Shown: positions 23,098 through 35,300 of the stretch, piece after piece | How the letters are laid out: each line of letters begins with the position of its first letter | Position numbering within the stretch: position 1 is the stretch's first letter | NCBI RefSeq assembly: GCF_000247695.1 | Contig: NW_004624751.1 | Coordinates: 22,056,456 to 22,120,455, forward strand | Direction: 5' to 3' | DNA from: Heterocephalus glaber | Lineage: Eukaryota; Chordata; Mammalia; Rodentia; Bathyergidae | DNA length: 64,000 nucleotides | Translations under genes and position numbers: made by a program | Notes under the pieces: generated by a model | What the model saw: only the letters and a program-made list of their open reading frames with translations | Databases searched by the model: none | What the model was told of the DNA's origin: nothing

Positions 23098-23178
23098 TGT
23101 TCTTTTTGTGGTTCTGTGGATCAAGGTGTTATATATGCTAGGTAAGTGCTCTTCCACTGTATTACAAACTCTGGTTCT
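23098..23178 (-). mobile_element. ID-like SINE half, minus strand, diverged
   Basis: The plus strand carries the reversed ID pattern in decayed form: ttctgtggatcaaggtgt, then gctaggtaagtgctcttcca. It lies directly after the B1 copy and may be a separate insertion, because the half order differs from that of a reversed dimer. Confidence 0.45.
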
Positions 23179-24394
23179 GAATCTTAATGGGACATTAAAC
23201 TGCCTCTGCATCTTCTCAGCCACAATTTTGGGACAATGAATCCATTTCTTGAAAGGCTGATATAAATTTTCAGTTAATTTATGTAATGAACAATGTGTCA
23301 GGAGCAAGAAGAGAAAGCAAAAGCTTCAGTTTTGGCACTGGGACGTCACTCCAGTAGTTCTAATCGAGCCCACTAAGTCACAACTATTCCAAAATGAACA
23401 GCTCAGCATGTTTAGTGATATGCTTAGAACCACAGAAAAAAAATTGATTTCCCAACTTTAATCTGCGTAGTTCATTTTGATCCAATGGTCTTTGCATTCA
23501 AAACCCACCATGAAATTTCCATGAGCAAAATACTGTGTCAGGAACTGCAGAGAAAACAAAATAAAGAAACTATGTATCTTTTTGCTTCTTTGCATATTCT
23601 TCCTTCCTTCCTTCATCCTTATTTCCTTTTTCTCAATATACATTTGTTTGGCACTTACTGAAACAAGTCTACAATGGTGATATAAGTAAACAATCTTACT
23701 CTTATAGTGCAAATGAATTAAAGGATATTGATCATCGGATCACACAAATACATGTAAAATTGCCATTACTGTTAAGTGCTTCAAAATAATACTGCATAGA
23801 ATTATGACAACATATATTAAGGAAATTTCATGTAGAAATGTGAGTCAGAAGAGCCTGTTCTAGGAAAAGGTAGCTTGAATGAAGCTCTAAAGAATAAATC
23901 ACAGTAACAGGGAACATGGCATTGCAACACAGAGAATAGCATATATAAAGGTCCTGTAATTGCAAAACAACATCATAAAGGGCTGAAGGAAATCCCAAGG
24001 CTAAAGACAGAAAAGAGTGTGACTGAGTGAAGTTGAAGATTTTGGAAGGAGCCTAAGTCACAAAGGCTTGTACATGCCACTGAAGAGAATGAGAAAAATA
24101 TACTGCAAGGAGGCAAAGAGGGGAAGCAGAGGAAAGGCAGGTGGTGATATCATGGTAGACCAGCTAAGGAACTATTGTGGTAAAAGAGAGGAGCAATTGG
24201 AACTGGGTTAGATCATGATAGTAGTACAGATGAAAATAAATGTAGATGACCTGACAGATATCTATGAAATAAAGTCTATGTTATGTGACAGGCTGATTTT
24301 TGGCAAAGCAGAGGCAGTATCAAGAACTACAGGTCTATCCAGTTGATGGATTCACCATGGTAGGGAATGGTAGAATAGGACCAAATTTTGGTAA

Positions 24395-24775
24395 GTGTCT
24401 TTGTGACTTTCTTGTCATTGGAACGAAGTAGCCAACACCCAAAACTTAAAGAAGGAGAGGTTTATTTTGGTTCATGTATTAAAAATTTTAGTCCTTACAT
24501 GTCTTATTGGAAGGGCCTGAGCAGAGGGAAGCTGCTCAAGTCATGGCAGCCAGAAAGCAAAGAGAGAAGGGAGGGGCTAGGGAGGGAGATACACCCTTCC
24601 AGGTCACACCCACAGTGATCCGCCTCTTCCAACAAGGCCCTATCTTTTAACATCAAGCCAGGTATAGAGCCCCAGTGATGAAATCACTTTCCATAAGCCC
24701 CTTCCTCTAAGAACATGAGGCTTTGAGGGGACATCCAGATATGTAACAGTGGGGGAGTGCATTATTATCTACCAT
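24395..24775 (-). repeat. MaLR-type LTR-like repeat copy, minus strand
   Basis: Blocks shared with the other copies: gtgactttcttgtcattgg, ggagaggtttattttggttc, aagctgctcaagtcatggca, cacacccacagtgatccgcc, aacaaggccctatctt, and on the distal side gaggggacatccagat. Confidence 0.65.
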
Positions 24776-24936
24776 ACTGCCTCAGTATCCTTGTGATTCA
24801 TAGTACTTACCTACAGGATGGCTGGATTATTCATTTAGCCAACAAATATTTGTTGATTGTTAATTTTTTTCTGAAAGTATAGTAAACAATACAGACAAAC
24901 CCATAGGCAAATACATCCAATCCTACTCAAGAATAT

Positions 24937-25023
24937 TTCAGGGCACAAGGGATATAACTCAGTAGTACAGCACTTTTTTAGTGTGTGTAAAGCCCTGGCA
25001 TTGATCCCAAATACTAAAAAAAG
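24937..25023 (+). mobile_element. ID-like SINE, diverged
   Basis: It has gcacaagggatataactcag at the A box, a central gcacttttttagtgtg block, ccctggcattgatccca at the B box and a short A tail. Confidence 0.75.
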
Positions 25024-25369
25024 GTTTTTAGACCCATCAGTGAGACAAATAAATAGATGACAATATAAAAGGTGATTTCTGTAATAATGGCCACAATAGA
25101 AAAATGGACAGATGCTAAGGCAACTCAAAAGAAAAAAAACCTAGTTCAGCACTGGGGAGAACTGGATAGGTGGAGGTGTGACAAGTGGGAGTTAGTCTAA
25201 CCAAATGAAGAGAAAAAGGGAGGGTCTTCTGGACCTTGGAAACTGAGAGCTCAGTATTTTGGGGAAAGCCAGGTGAGGCTAGGACAGAGGGGTGGTTCCA
25301 AAAATGGCCAAAGTCTTGTGGAGGAGATAGTAGTAATTGCCCTAAATTCCATGTTGTGAAAATGTATAA

Positions 25370-25640
25370 TAGATATTGGGAAATGGGAAGAAAATGTTCA
25401 AATGGGAAGGGACTCAATGGAAGGAGGAGGGGGAAAGAAAGGAAGGGACAAGAAAATAAAGAGAATAAAAAGAAAAAAGTGTAAACAAAGCTTTTGTAAA
25501 TAAGGAGAGGAAGAGGGGTTGAGGGAGGGGGTTGGGAAAAAAGAATCAAGATATATCATGTATAGGTACAAATTCCCTATGATAAGTGTGATCAGTGTAT
25601 GTATCTAAAATGTATTGATTAAGTTTTAAAAATCAACAAC
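25370..25640 (+). mobile_element. L1 3'UTR fragment with purine tract
   Basis: A purine-rich block (25387-25480), then gcttttgtaaataaggagag, gagggagggggttggg, tataggtacaaattccctat and ctaaaatgtattgatt. It is collinear with the reverse complement of the L1 insertion at 26040-26433. Confidence 0.75.
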
Positions 25641-25847
25641 AAAAAGAGTTTGATGTTGATCCTAAGATAATGAGGATCTACTATAGAATTTTAAGCAGAT
25701 GAATGTCATTATGGTATTAGATTTTGTGTTTGTAAGGATCTCCTGATGATATAATAGTGTTGATTTGACAGGCAGGGAACTGGCAACCTGCAGAGCAGGA
25801 AGAAATCTGTTACAAAAGGGTTAGTCACACACTAAACAGAGTTCTTC

Positions 25848-26038
25848 AATCTCAGTCTATTGACATTTGGGCTAGAGATTCTTCATTGAAGGGGCTGTCC
25901 TGCACCATGTAAGATACTGAGCAGCATCCTTGGCCTTTACCCACTAGATGCCAGTAGCACCCCTTCTCTTAGGACAATTAAAAATACATTTCCACATATT
26001 CCCAGGAGGCAAACTCTCCAACTTGGAATCACTGGTCT
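25848..26038 (-). mobile_element. MER5A hAT-Charlie DNA transposon fossil
   Basis: On the plus strand it reads as reversed MER5A: attgacatttgggctagaga, gggctgtcctgcaccatgta, agcagcatccttggccttta, cccactagatgccagtagca, ending in gaatcactggtc. Its end has been duplicated by the L1 insertion that follows. Confidence 0.8.
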
Positions 26039-26039
26039 T

Positions 26040-26433
26040 TTTTTTTTTTAAATTATTTTATTGGTACATTGTAGGTATACAACACAATTACATTTCTCAT
26101 TGGGAACTTGTACCTTTACATAATGCATCTTGGTTCTTATTTTTTTCCCATTCCTAGCCCTCCCTTCACCCCCTCCACTCTTCCCTATTTACAAAGACTT
26201 TATTTCCAGTTTTTCCATTTCTCATCATTTTTCCTTTCCCTTCTTTCCTTTCCCCTGCCCCTCCCACTACCCCTATGCCTGCGGACCTTTTCTTCCTATT
26301 TTGCATTATTGATTATTCATTCTAATCATTGATACATTTTAGGTATACAATATAATGACATTCATCATTGGAAATTTGCACCTTTACATAGTCTCTCTTG
26401 GTTCTTATTTTTCACCTTTGCCCAGCCCTCCCT
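26040..26433 (-). mobile_element. 5'-truncated L1 3' end with target-site duplication
   Basis: Poly-T, then ttattggtacattgtaggta, is the reverse complement of the L1 tail seen near 25.6, 43.7 and 55.1 kb (...aatgtaccaataaa). The exact repeat tcactggtctt lies at 26029-26039 and 26434-26444, so the unit is one insertion in the MER5A relic. It contains the tail sequence twice (about 26053-26160 and 26333-26433), separated by a pyrimidine-rich block. Confidence 0.85.
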
Positions 26434-27149
26434 TCACTGGTCTTAATTCAAGTTGAGTACGATTGGGGAGAAATGAACACATTTGAGAGATGCAAAGGAA
26501 ACAGAATATGTAGAGTATTATGACTCACAGAATCTAGAGATGAGTGAAGGAGAAAGAGGTGTGAGGAACACTGAGATGAAGGGGGAGAGCAGATAAAAAG
26601 CCAGATGCTTTTTATCCACAGAGCCCACATTTATTACCATGGCCTCAGTGTGTTGACTTTTTCAGTGACCCAGAAGTAGACAGTCTTTGACAGTGGTAAC
26701 TGAACACAAAACACACTGCACAATTTTCATCCAGTTGTTGAAGAGTGTGACTCTTCACCCTTCATTCACGTGAGGCTATATGTATGGTTATGCAGGTTTA
26801 AATCCCTACCCACAGGAGCAAATGGGATCTGAATTCCAGTTCCACTTGAGTTATTAACCCAATTTCTAAATGTAGGGCATCATTTACCCAGAAACAGAAA
26901 TCCTTTTGTTAATGTGCTCAAAAGTGCCTTATTAATTGCAACTAATCTTTTTTTTTCCTCAATAAAGACCGGGTTTTTTCCCTTGGTGTGATGACAGTAA
27001 TTTGCATTTTTCCAATCAATGAGAAGGTAAGGAATTTGGATTATGTGGCATATACTTGCTTTGATTCCTGAGAAGTTATAGACTTCTGGTTACTTACTCC
27101 TGCATTCATTCCTCTTCTTTTTCCTTAGATAAAGGGGGCAGAGAAGGAA

Positions 27150-27560
27150 GAGATTCATTTCAGGGCAGCACATTGCTGTGTGAAAGAACTACATTTCCCA
27201 GTCCATCTTGAAGCTGATGTGATCATGTGACTGAGTTTTAGTCAGTGAGAAACAAGCAAGAATATGGGAGTCTAAAGTGGAAAATGGCAGCCTCTCTTTG
27301 GTCCTATTCCCTTCCTGCTACCTGGAATATGGATGAAATCACAAGAGCTTCATATGTTTGCAAATTGTGGCCCTTTGCTAAGTGACTGAAAGAACATGGA
27401 AGAAACCTAAATCCCTGACACTTGTGTCCACCATACTGCTTCTGACCTGGAACTCTGGGCTTGATCATGTGGGAAAGAAAACAAACCTTATTATATTTTG
27501 TGTAATAAGCTAGTATTATTTTGTATTTTGTGTCTTATGCAAATAAATTAATTCTAACTA
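27150..27560 (+). repeat. MLT1-like MaLR LTR fragment
   Basis: Seen: aactacatttcccagtccat, gatgtgatcatgtgactgag, tggaaaatggcagcctctct, gacctggaactctgggcttg and a closing part with aagaaaacaaaccttatta. The layout is typical of MLT1 LTRs. Confidence 0.5.
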
Positions 27561-27564
27561 ATTT

Positions 27565-29015
27565 TAAGCTCTTTTACAGGCACAGCTATCAATAAATTCA
27601 GCTATCAGTATAGTTGAAAGTCATTGAGTATATATTTGTTTTATTTAGTTGATTTATTCTTTTCCTATAAAATTCTGACATCTTTAAGGAGAAAAAAGAT
27701 ATCAAAATCTATGTTAAGTACATGACTCCAAGAGGCTATATTTTACATATTAAGACATAGGAAGTATTAATAAGGTGTCATTTAGATTCAGAGTACATGA
27801 ATGAGGATAACTTGGCTTATTTTAGACAAGCTGAAAGTTTCTAGTGAGTTTTCTAGGATTGATAAAAAAAATACAGTTTCCTAAGATGAGCCATCTGCAG
27901 GAGCCTGTCTAAATAATAGCAATTTACAAATAGAAATTCTAATTTATACTGCAGAATAAATGCTCAGTACTTTAATAAAAAATTTTGCATAACAAATGAG
28001 TACCTCAAATCTAGTTAAACACTTCTGAGAAGAATCAATTATGAAGAAAAATATAAACATAAGTTTTGATTTTTTAAAAAAATTAACTTCACTGATAACA
28101 TAATAAGTGCTATTTTGTAATTAGCACACAGTCTTTGCTTTATATTTTCATTAAGTGGACTGGTTATTTTACTTGCACTTATAGATGCATGGAATAGTTT
28201 GGGGTACTGCCTTTAAATCACTATGGATGTCATGAAGTTGAAGATTTTGGGGATCATATGGGACAAGGAAGGAGAAAGTAACCAGGGTGAAATTTGAACT
28301 GAAGAAAAAAAAAGAAACAATAATAATGATTCAAAAGTTGATACCAAGTATTAAATCCAAGAGAATGTGAAAAGAAAAGTTAATCCACAAATCTAGAAGC
28401 AAAGAGGCTCAATGGTATTGCTACTGAGATGAATGAATTGAGACAATCTCTGATAACTACAGCCATGGGCCAAGTTCAATGTGACTTTACTTTGAGGACT
28501 TGAAGCAGGTTCCAATACAACTTCTCTCTTGGGACATAATCCATGGTAAGCCTGGGAGTCCCCAGGGACATTTTTCATGTTTTAACATTTCCTGATGTCT
28601 AAGAAATTCATTGAGTTTGGGGTCTTTGTCTCACAATATTTCCGTGCTTATATTCCTGTCAAAAATTAATAAGAGAGATGCACTCCTGCCAAACTTGACA
28701 TAATTATCTTAAAATTTCCCCATCACTGAGGAGTGCTATGCAAATAAGAGATGTCCAAAATATCTGTTGTGAATGCATGAGTATATGAATGCATTAATGA
28801 ATTCACAAATGAGTATATGAGAAGCTTGATCTGTTTTCTCTCTTCTAGAGAGCGGATTAATATGTATCTCAAGTTGGAAATTTGAGGGTTACTAACAAAT
28901 TTGCCACACATCAATAAGCAAAAATCAATACAGAACTTCTGAATGTATCAAGATTTCTACATTGGTGGCAGGGCTGCTATCTCTGCCACACTGGTAATTT
29001 TATACTCCTTTACAT
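27565..29015. other. Unique AT-rich sequence
   Basis: No gene, RNA or named repeat recognised. Confidence 0.45.
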
Positions 29016-29029
29016 TTTATAGAAAACTT

Positions 29030-29120
29030 GGGCCGGGGATTTAGCTCAGTGGTTCTGGCACCTGCCTCGCAAGTGCAAGGTCCCAAGTTCGATCCCCGGT
29101 ACCAAAAAAAAAAAAAAAAA
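29030..29120 (+). mobile_element. Young ID-type SINE
   Basis: This is the cleanest ID copy in the window. It starts gggccggggatttagctcag, has the B box gttcgatccccggtacc and a tail of 17 A. The direct repeat gaaaact lies at 29022-29028 and 29121-29127. Intact A and B boxes and retained CpGs indicate a recent insertion. Confidence 0.94.
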
Positions 29121-29365
29121 GAAAACTCATCCTAAAATTGTTCCATCTTTGTATATCATATCGTAATATTAGTCATTTTGTTTACATTTTATCAAGATTC
29201 ATATTAAAAAGTATGTCTATTATTCCCAATGTTTTCTTTTTCAAAGGATACATGTGTATCACACTTCATATCTTGGTGATGATCTTCAATCATTTTAATT
29301 ATAGTAAAATTATAATAGGATAGCTTTTAGTTAGTTCCTAGAATGTAGTGTCTGAGAATAAGTGC

Positions 29366-29750
29366 TAAGATTTATATCTAGATGTTTCCCCAAAGCCTCA
29401 TGTGCTCGTAGGTGGGGTTTTGGAGAGGTGACTGGATCATAGTGTTGTGATACTCTTCAGTGGAGGAGTTTGTAGCTCACTGTGCTGTTGGGAGGTGAGG
29501 CCTGGTTAGAGGAGATGGGACACTGGGAGCATAACCTGGAAGGTCTATCTTTCTCCTGCCTTTATCTTTCTCTCTGCTTCCTGAACAATCCTCCTCTGAC
29601 ATGCTTCTCTCCCATGCCATCCTGCCTTGGAGCAACCCAACTATGGACTGAAACCTCTGTGAGTTGTGAGCCACAATGAACCTTTCCTCCTTTAAGCTCT
29701 GGATGTCAAGTGTTCTGTCTCAACAATGCGAAAGTAATTAAGAGAGTAGG
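29366..29750 (+). repeat. MaLR-type LTR-like repeat, near full length, plus strand
   Basis: Reads as the reverse complement of the 51.5 kb copy from end to end: ttatatctagatgtttcccc, ctcatgtgctcgtaggtggg, ggtgactggatcat, gggaggtgaggcctggt, gggacactgggagcat, gggagagaagcatg-side block, aactatggactgaaacctct, ttcctcctttaagctctgga and gttctgtctcaacaatgcga. Best reference copy for the family. Confidence 0.65.
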
Positions 29751-29754
29751 TTGT

Positions 29755-31190
29755 TATACGTAATGCACATTAGGAGTAGTCTTCGAGAAAGAGTTGAGGT
29801 GAGAATTTGGGATTAACCTGTCTCTTCTCTTTCTCAGTAGTGTCACTTTGTCTTGACCTTTGTTCCAAACATTTTATAATTAATCAGTGAAGATTTATAT
29901 TTGAATTAATCCAGAAAAGGAAGAACTATTTTAAAAATTAATATAATACATACAGAGTCTCAAATGTATTTCAGTTTTCTTATCCTGTGTATGTATATAA
30001 TACTTTTTCCTGACAAAGTACTTCTTGACCAAAAAGCCTTCAAATTTCTCATCACCTCTGTTCAACATATGTGTAAATGTTAATAATCACCTCTTGGAAC
30101 CAGCTTATTTTCTGATCTTTACTATGGATGTACTTATTATTATCATATTCATATATCAACACCAATATTTTTCTCATTGTTGTTATATCTTGCAGTAGCT
30201 TTCATTGTCAAAATGGGAAGACTAGTTCAATCTATATCAAAATGGAGAATGAACTATTTAATGCAAACTAAGTGCTTATATGAGGATAGCTACGTGTTTA
30301 CATGTACAGGCCAGTACACCTACCTCAGCTGTTATTGTAAAATGTATTCTCTTCTCTTTCATTCAGGGACCATGGCATTCAATAAAAGCCTTTCACTTAA
30401 AGTGTTACAAATAATAGAAAGACAGCAAGGCAATGGAAACAGGCAGGGAGCAGATAAACATACCAAATGTTCTGTCATCTTTATTTGTGTGTTGATTTCA
30501 TGTATGCTATGTTACAAACTTTGACAGTATCTCAAAAGAAGGTAGACTGTTAGGGCTAGCTTCTGACTTTTACTAGTGTTTCTCAAAGTTCTCTCTTTGT
30601 AACCTTTTTCTACCATCACAGAAAACTTCTTTGATCTGAATGTGATTTTTGCCTAAGGCTTCATAAAATTCAATAGCTGTTAAACTTTAGTTTCTGTCTT
30701 GTAAGCATTTTATATTAAATTATCTAAGATTTCATTCCAGAATAAAAGTAATCAGAATATTTAATATATCAATTCCTACCTTGATCTAAAACATAAAGCA
30801 TGAACCAAATGAATAAAGTTTATGACATGAATTATTAATTTTTCTCTTCTAAAATTGAGGTTTTGTTCTTTTTAGTAGTTGTTTAAATGAACTTTCTAAT
30901 TTTATCTATTTATCAGGTAGTTGATGTTATGAGATAAAAAGTTGAATAGGACATGTTTCTTGCCTTCATGAGTAAGAAGTATGAGTGGGTGGCCAGATTC
31001 ATATATAAATCATTCAAAAGGGTGATGGAGTAGAGCCAAGGACAGAGCGGAGGAAAGCCAAAGGACAAATGGGAAAAGAGATAAAGATGAACAACAAGAT
31101 GTAAACTGCAGTAGAGGAATGCTTGGCACTATGGTCATACTGCATGTAAAGCTCTCAATCTTTTTTAAATGGAAGCATCAATACTATCTT
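29755..31190. other. Unique AT-rich sequence
   Basis: A 115-codon frame at 30177-30524 lacks an ATG at its stated start and shows no domain. Nothing else supported. Confidence 0.45.
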
Positions 31191-31195
31191 ATAAG

Positions 31196-31196
31196 G

Positions 31197-31229
<33 letters not shown>

Positions 31230-31248
31230 TATACATATATATATAAAT
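31196..31248. repeat. (TA)n microsatellite, imperfect
   Basis: TA units with ACAC interruptions in the middle. Confidence 0.92.
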
Positions 31249-31279
31249 AACTAATCGCTCAATCACTAATACTCCCCAT

Positions 31280-31400
31280 TTACTACGCACTCACTGTGCC
31301 CAAGAATTTTCTCATTTTGTTCTTACTAGCCACTCTAAGAGACAGATGATATTAACCCCATTTTATTAAGGAAAAGGCACCCAAAGAAATGAATCCATCT
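31280..31400 (-). repeat. MIR SINE fossil, minus strand
   Basis: cactcactgtgcccaagaat, ttctcattttgttcttacta and accccattttattaaggaaa follow reversed MIR. Confidence 0.6.
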
Positions 31401-32489
31401 GTGCAAGATGCTCAGACTGCAGGGATAAACATGGATGTTTTTTGGATGATGGAGCCAAACTTTATGCTGTTTTCCCTCTCATTCCAGCATCTGTAAGTAG
31501 GGAGAGGTCTTTTGATTTCGAGATAGGAACACAGGGTGAATGAAGGTGAATGCTCTTAAATCTTAACAGCATGCTCCAGGAACAGAAGGCAACAATGTCC
31601 CCAGCAACTGGATATCATGGAATGACACAAAAAGCAGTTTCACAATGTATTTCTTCTCATGTTAGTTAAAATATTTTCTGACATTCTTAACTAAGTAATA
31701 CTTTTTATTTTCTGTGTTCTTATTTAAGTATGGAATTTGGAAGCAGGATGAATTAGGATTGGCAGGTTAATTGACAAATTATACGAAGCCTGAATATCTC
31801 ATCATTGGGAAAATCTCCACCTCAAATGTGGTTCTGGTAATGAAATTGAGTAGTATAGGTGGTACAGTAAATACTTAAGGCTTTTGTCTAGAAAGCTAAT
31901 AATAGATACCTACTGTGAAAGGTACACACTAACAAAAATACCATTATTAGTAATTGCTTTTATTGCTACTCATATTTTGATTCATTTTCAAATTAATGTT
32001 TTTAGCTCTTATTTCCAATGATAATGGTTGAAATTAGAGCCCTTGAAACTTAGAAAATCTTCAACATTACATACAGAAAGACAACTAATTTCCTAGCCCA
32101 TTTATTACATAAAGCTCTCTAAATTCAGGCCAAAAGAGCTCTGGTTCTGTTTATAATTATTTTACATTAAACAAAGATCTAATTTTTAAATTATGATCAC
32201 CCTTAGTCTCTATATTTCTTTTATTCCCCAGCCTGGGAAGAGTTCACACCATATATTTTTTTTCTTTTTTTCTTTATGTATGGATTTATGCAGGGGCTCC
32301 ATACATAAAGGTTATTTCTTGAGCAATTATTTCTTGGATAATTCATCCTTTTAAATTTTACATACTTCTTACAACAGGAAATCAAAAGCATAAAGAACTT
32401 TCCACTTTGAAAGTAACAATTTGGCAGGAAGTTTGTTTTTATACTAATGATTTTATGTAGTGTTGATATTTTATACTTTCTTTAATAAT

Positions 32490-32675
32490 TTTTTTCCATT
32501 CTGGGGATTGAACTCAGGGGTGATTTACCACTGAGCTACATCCCCTGCCCCTTCTATTTTTTTCTCTGAGACAGGGTCTCATTAAATTGCCCAAGCAGCA
32601 CTTTAATTTGTGCTCCTCCTGCCTCAGCCTCTCTCAGTGCTAGGACCACAGGGATGTCACAACACCTGGCTCTTT
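32490..32675 (-). mobile_element. B1 + ID dimeric SINE, minus strand
   Basis: In reverse order on the plus strand come an ID half (ggggattgaactcagggg, ctgagctacatcccctgccc) and a B1 half (gagacagggtctcatt, tgcctcagcctctctcagtg, cacctggct). This is the reversed form of the dimers near 1.5 and 20.6 kb. Confidence 0.85.
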
Positions 32676-32687
32676 CCTTAATAGGTT

Positions 32688-32824
32688 TTGTTTTGTTTTA
32701 AGATGAGATCTGGCTGGCCTTGAACTCACTACATGGCCTGGGCTGGCCTTGAACTTGCAGTGATCCTCTTGCCTCAGCCTCCCAAGTGCTGGGATTATAG
32801 GCATGCACTATCACACTTAGCTTC
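32688..32824 (-). mobile_element. B1-like SINE, minus strand, with internal duplication
   Basis: The reversed B1 pattern is clear (tgcctcagcctcccaagtgc, tgggattataggcatgcact). The block ggctggccttgaact occurs twice within 45 bases (about 32712 and 32742), matching the internal tandem duplication known in B1-type SINEs. Confidence 0.85.
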
Positions 32825-32975
32825 CTTAATAATTTTTAAATGAAAACAAAAAGTTTAAAAGAAAGAAAATCATCTATATGTCTATTATCTTACTAGGGTA
32901 ACTTTTTAGTTTTGCATATGTCCTTCTACTTATATGGCACAAAACTCTAGGACTAAAAGAGAATTTAAAAGCAAA

Positions 32976-33160
32976 ATGGTCCAGCCTTGTAATCTCAGCA
33001 CTCAGAGGCTGAGGCAGGAGAATTGCAAGTTTGAGCCCATCCTAGGAAACACAACAACTTAGTAAGACTGTGTCTCAAGATAAAAATAAAAAAGGGCTGG
33101 GAATGTAGCTCAGTGTGAAAGCCCTGGATTCAATCCCAAGTACAAAAAACAAACAAAAAA
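32976..33160 (+). mobile_element. B1 + ID dimeric SINE
   Basis: The B1 half (cttgtaatctcagcactcag, gaggcaggagaattgcaag, gactgtgtctcaag) is joined by an A-rich linker to an ID half (gggctgggaatgtagctcag, ccctggattcaatccc). It runs straight into a GAA/GGA-rich simple repeat derived from its tail. Confidence 0.87.
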
Positions 33161-33222
33161 GAAGAAGAAATAGGAAGAAGAGGAGGAGGAGGAAGAGGAA
33201 GAAGAGAGTAAAAGAAAGAGAA
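33161..33222. repeat. GAA/GGA trinucleotide-rich tract
   Basis: gaagaagaaataggaagaag followed by gaggaggaggaagagg; it continues from the A-rich tail of a SINE dimer. Confidence 0.9.
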
Positions 33223-33239
33223 AATGAAATCAAATGGCT

Positions 33240-33310
33240 CATTTTTTTCATTTTTCACATGAGAAAACTAAGACCCAGAGAGCTATGAAGTCATCCTAAG
33301 GTCACACTTT
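33240..33310 (-). repeat. MIR core fragment, minus strand
   Basis: cacatgagaaaactaagacc, cagagagctatgaagtcatc and aaggtcacac form the MIR core only. Confidence 0.6.
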
Positions 33311-33314
33311 ATTT

Positions 33315-34915
33315 TCTCCTCTAAGTGAAATATTCACACTAAATTAATAAAAAAATTTTGTTAATATGACATAACTCACTAATTATACATTTTTCCACTT
33401 AAATTTAATAACTGCAAAGGGCAAGTATCTCTATTATATAATACAGTATTAGTATTATCAGAGGCAATGTCTGAAGAATTATAGCTGCAAATTCTGTATG
33501 CCTTAATAAAAATTTCCAGAAGTCTTGGATTTTTTAGAAAACAGATGTGAATTCAAAGCCTCTGGATTTAGGATTTGGATTTGGAGTTCCCATGATTGGT
33601 ATGCATTGCTACTGTGGATGCTGCCCACAGTGTTGATTCTGAAATGCACCCTCCTTGATTAAAAAAGCAAATTATAGAACTTAAAGAGAGCACCTAATTG
33701 AGGCTTTCTCTGTGCTGTAATTCAGAGAATTGAAATGACATTGAGAAGGGGAGTGCTTTGCATGGAACATGGATGACTTTCAAAATAGCTGTGTTAGAAA
33801 CAGTTTGGAGTCACAGGAATGTAGGATTCTTAATACACCATATTTTTCTACATGAAGTCATTTGTATTTTTGAAGACCAAGTTTCTTTTTATGTAGGCAG
33901 CTCTAACTTCCTTGGATTATATTTCTGGTGTCCCTGGTGTTTGATACTCTTCCCAAGCTAGGATCATCTTAAAATTTTATGAGTATGTTTTGAGGTCTGC
34001 ATCTTCCCCCAACACATTAAAAAATATATTGAGTTAGAAAGAATCGCACACATATCCCTATGGTAACCTCACTTAGCACATCTCACTAATTCTACAAAGA
34101 TTTCTATGAAATTTATTCAACTCACTTCAACAAACATTTATGAGGGCCCTATATTTAGTGGAGGCTTGAAGTAAAGATTTGAATCAGCTCCATTCCCTGG
34201 CTTCTTGATATCATATGTTCATTACCCACATGAAACTATTAAGCACCTGAGAACTAGATGACACTATAAGACACTAGAGAGATTACTTGGAGTGACACTT
34301 CAAAGGCACAGAGAGAGTGCAATTGTTCAAACATAATCCAAGTGAGTTAGCAAAACATCCAGTAGTGTGCAGTGTATATCTTCTACTATTCTGTGCTGCA
34401 TTGGTAAATTACATATGTTTTCTTTTCTTTGACAATAAGCTCAATAAAGACGAGGTGTAGATTTTGTGCTGATCTTATTATACTTTAAGTATTAAATATG
34501 AATTGAGTATATATAAAATTGATATTTAATATTAAATACTAGATAAGAGTTGTGTAAGTTTATTTTTTCATTATGTAGGAGAAGTGACTAATAAACCACC
34601 AAAAATTCTTACTTCTTCTTCTGCAGTCAGGAGCTATTCCTGGGATGTGGCCACCTGAGTTCCTTTGCATCTTCATGGGACCATCTGGCTAGTTTTCAAT
34701 CGTCCAATGGAAATAAGGCATGATACCTGAGTGGAAGGCTGTTAAACAGTAAACCTGATACCTATACCTTTTTCTTCCTTTTTCTTTTATATGTGAAAGA
34801 CTCCAAAATCTGAGAGATACGATGAAGCCTGGAAAAATAAGAAGCCCAAGATCTGATGATTGTATGTGGAGGAGAGCATCTCTTGATTAATCACAACTAC
34901 ACCATTAAATGAGTT
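33315..34915. other. Intergenic sequence
   Basis: Unassigned. The part at 34590-34740 could be an old LTR fragment. No coding signal. Confidence 0.4.
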
Positions 34916-34917
34916 AA

Positions 34918-35300
34918 TGTGTTAGTTTTTTTGACACTGTGACAAAATGCCCAAGAAAATCAACTTATAAGAAGGAAATGGGGAGAGCTTTGAAGGTTTT
35001 AGTCCATAGTCTGTTGGTCCCATTTCTTCATGAACATAGTGAGGCAGTACATCATGCCTGGACCATGTGGCAGAGGGAGCTACTTATGTCATGGTAACCA
35101 GGAAGTCAAAGATAAAGAAGAAGGGGCTGGGAACCCCATAGACTCTTCAAGGGCACACCCCCCAATGGCCTAACTTCCTCCAAATAGGCTCCACCTCTTC
35201 AAACATTCCACCACCTCTCAATAGTGCCTTGGGCGGAGGGCCAAGCCTTTAACACAAGGACCTTTGGGAAACATTTCACCAAACCATAGCAGCTGGGAAT
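34918..35300 (-). repeat. MaLR-type LTR-like repeat copy, minus strand
   Basis: Blocks: ttgacactgtgacaaaatgc, aaggttttagtccatagtct, ggcagagggagctacttatg, gacctttgggaaacatttca and accaaaccatagc, which on the minus strand reads gctatggtttggtgaaatg, an LTR-start-like sequence. Confidence 0.6.

Noticed and set aside
25115..25549. 144-codon minus-strand frame rich in F, S, P and L
   Set aside because: Generated by the L1 3'UTR purine tract.
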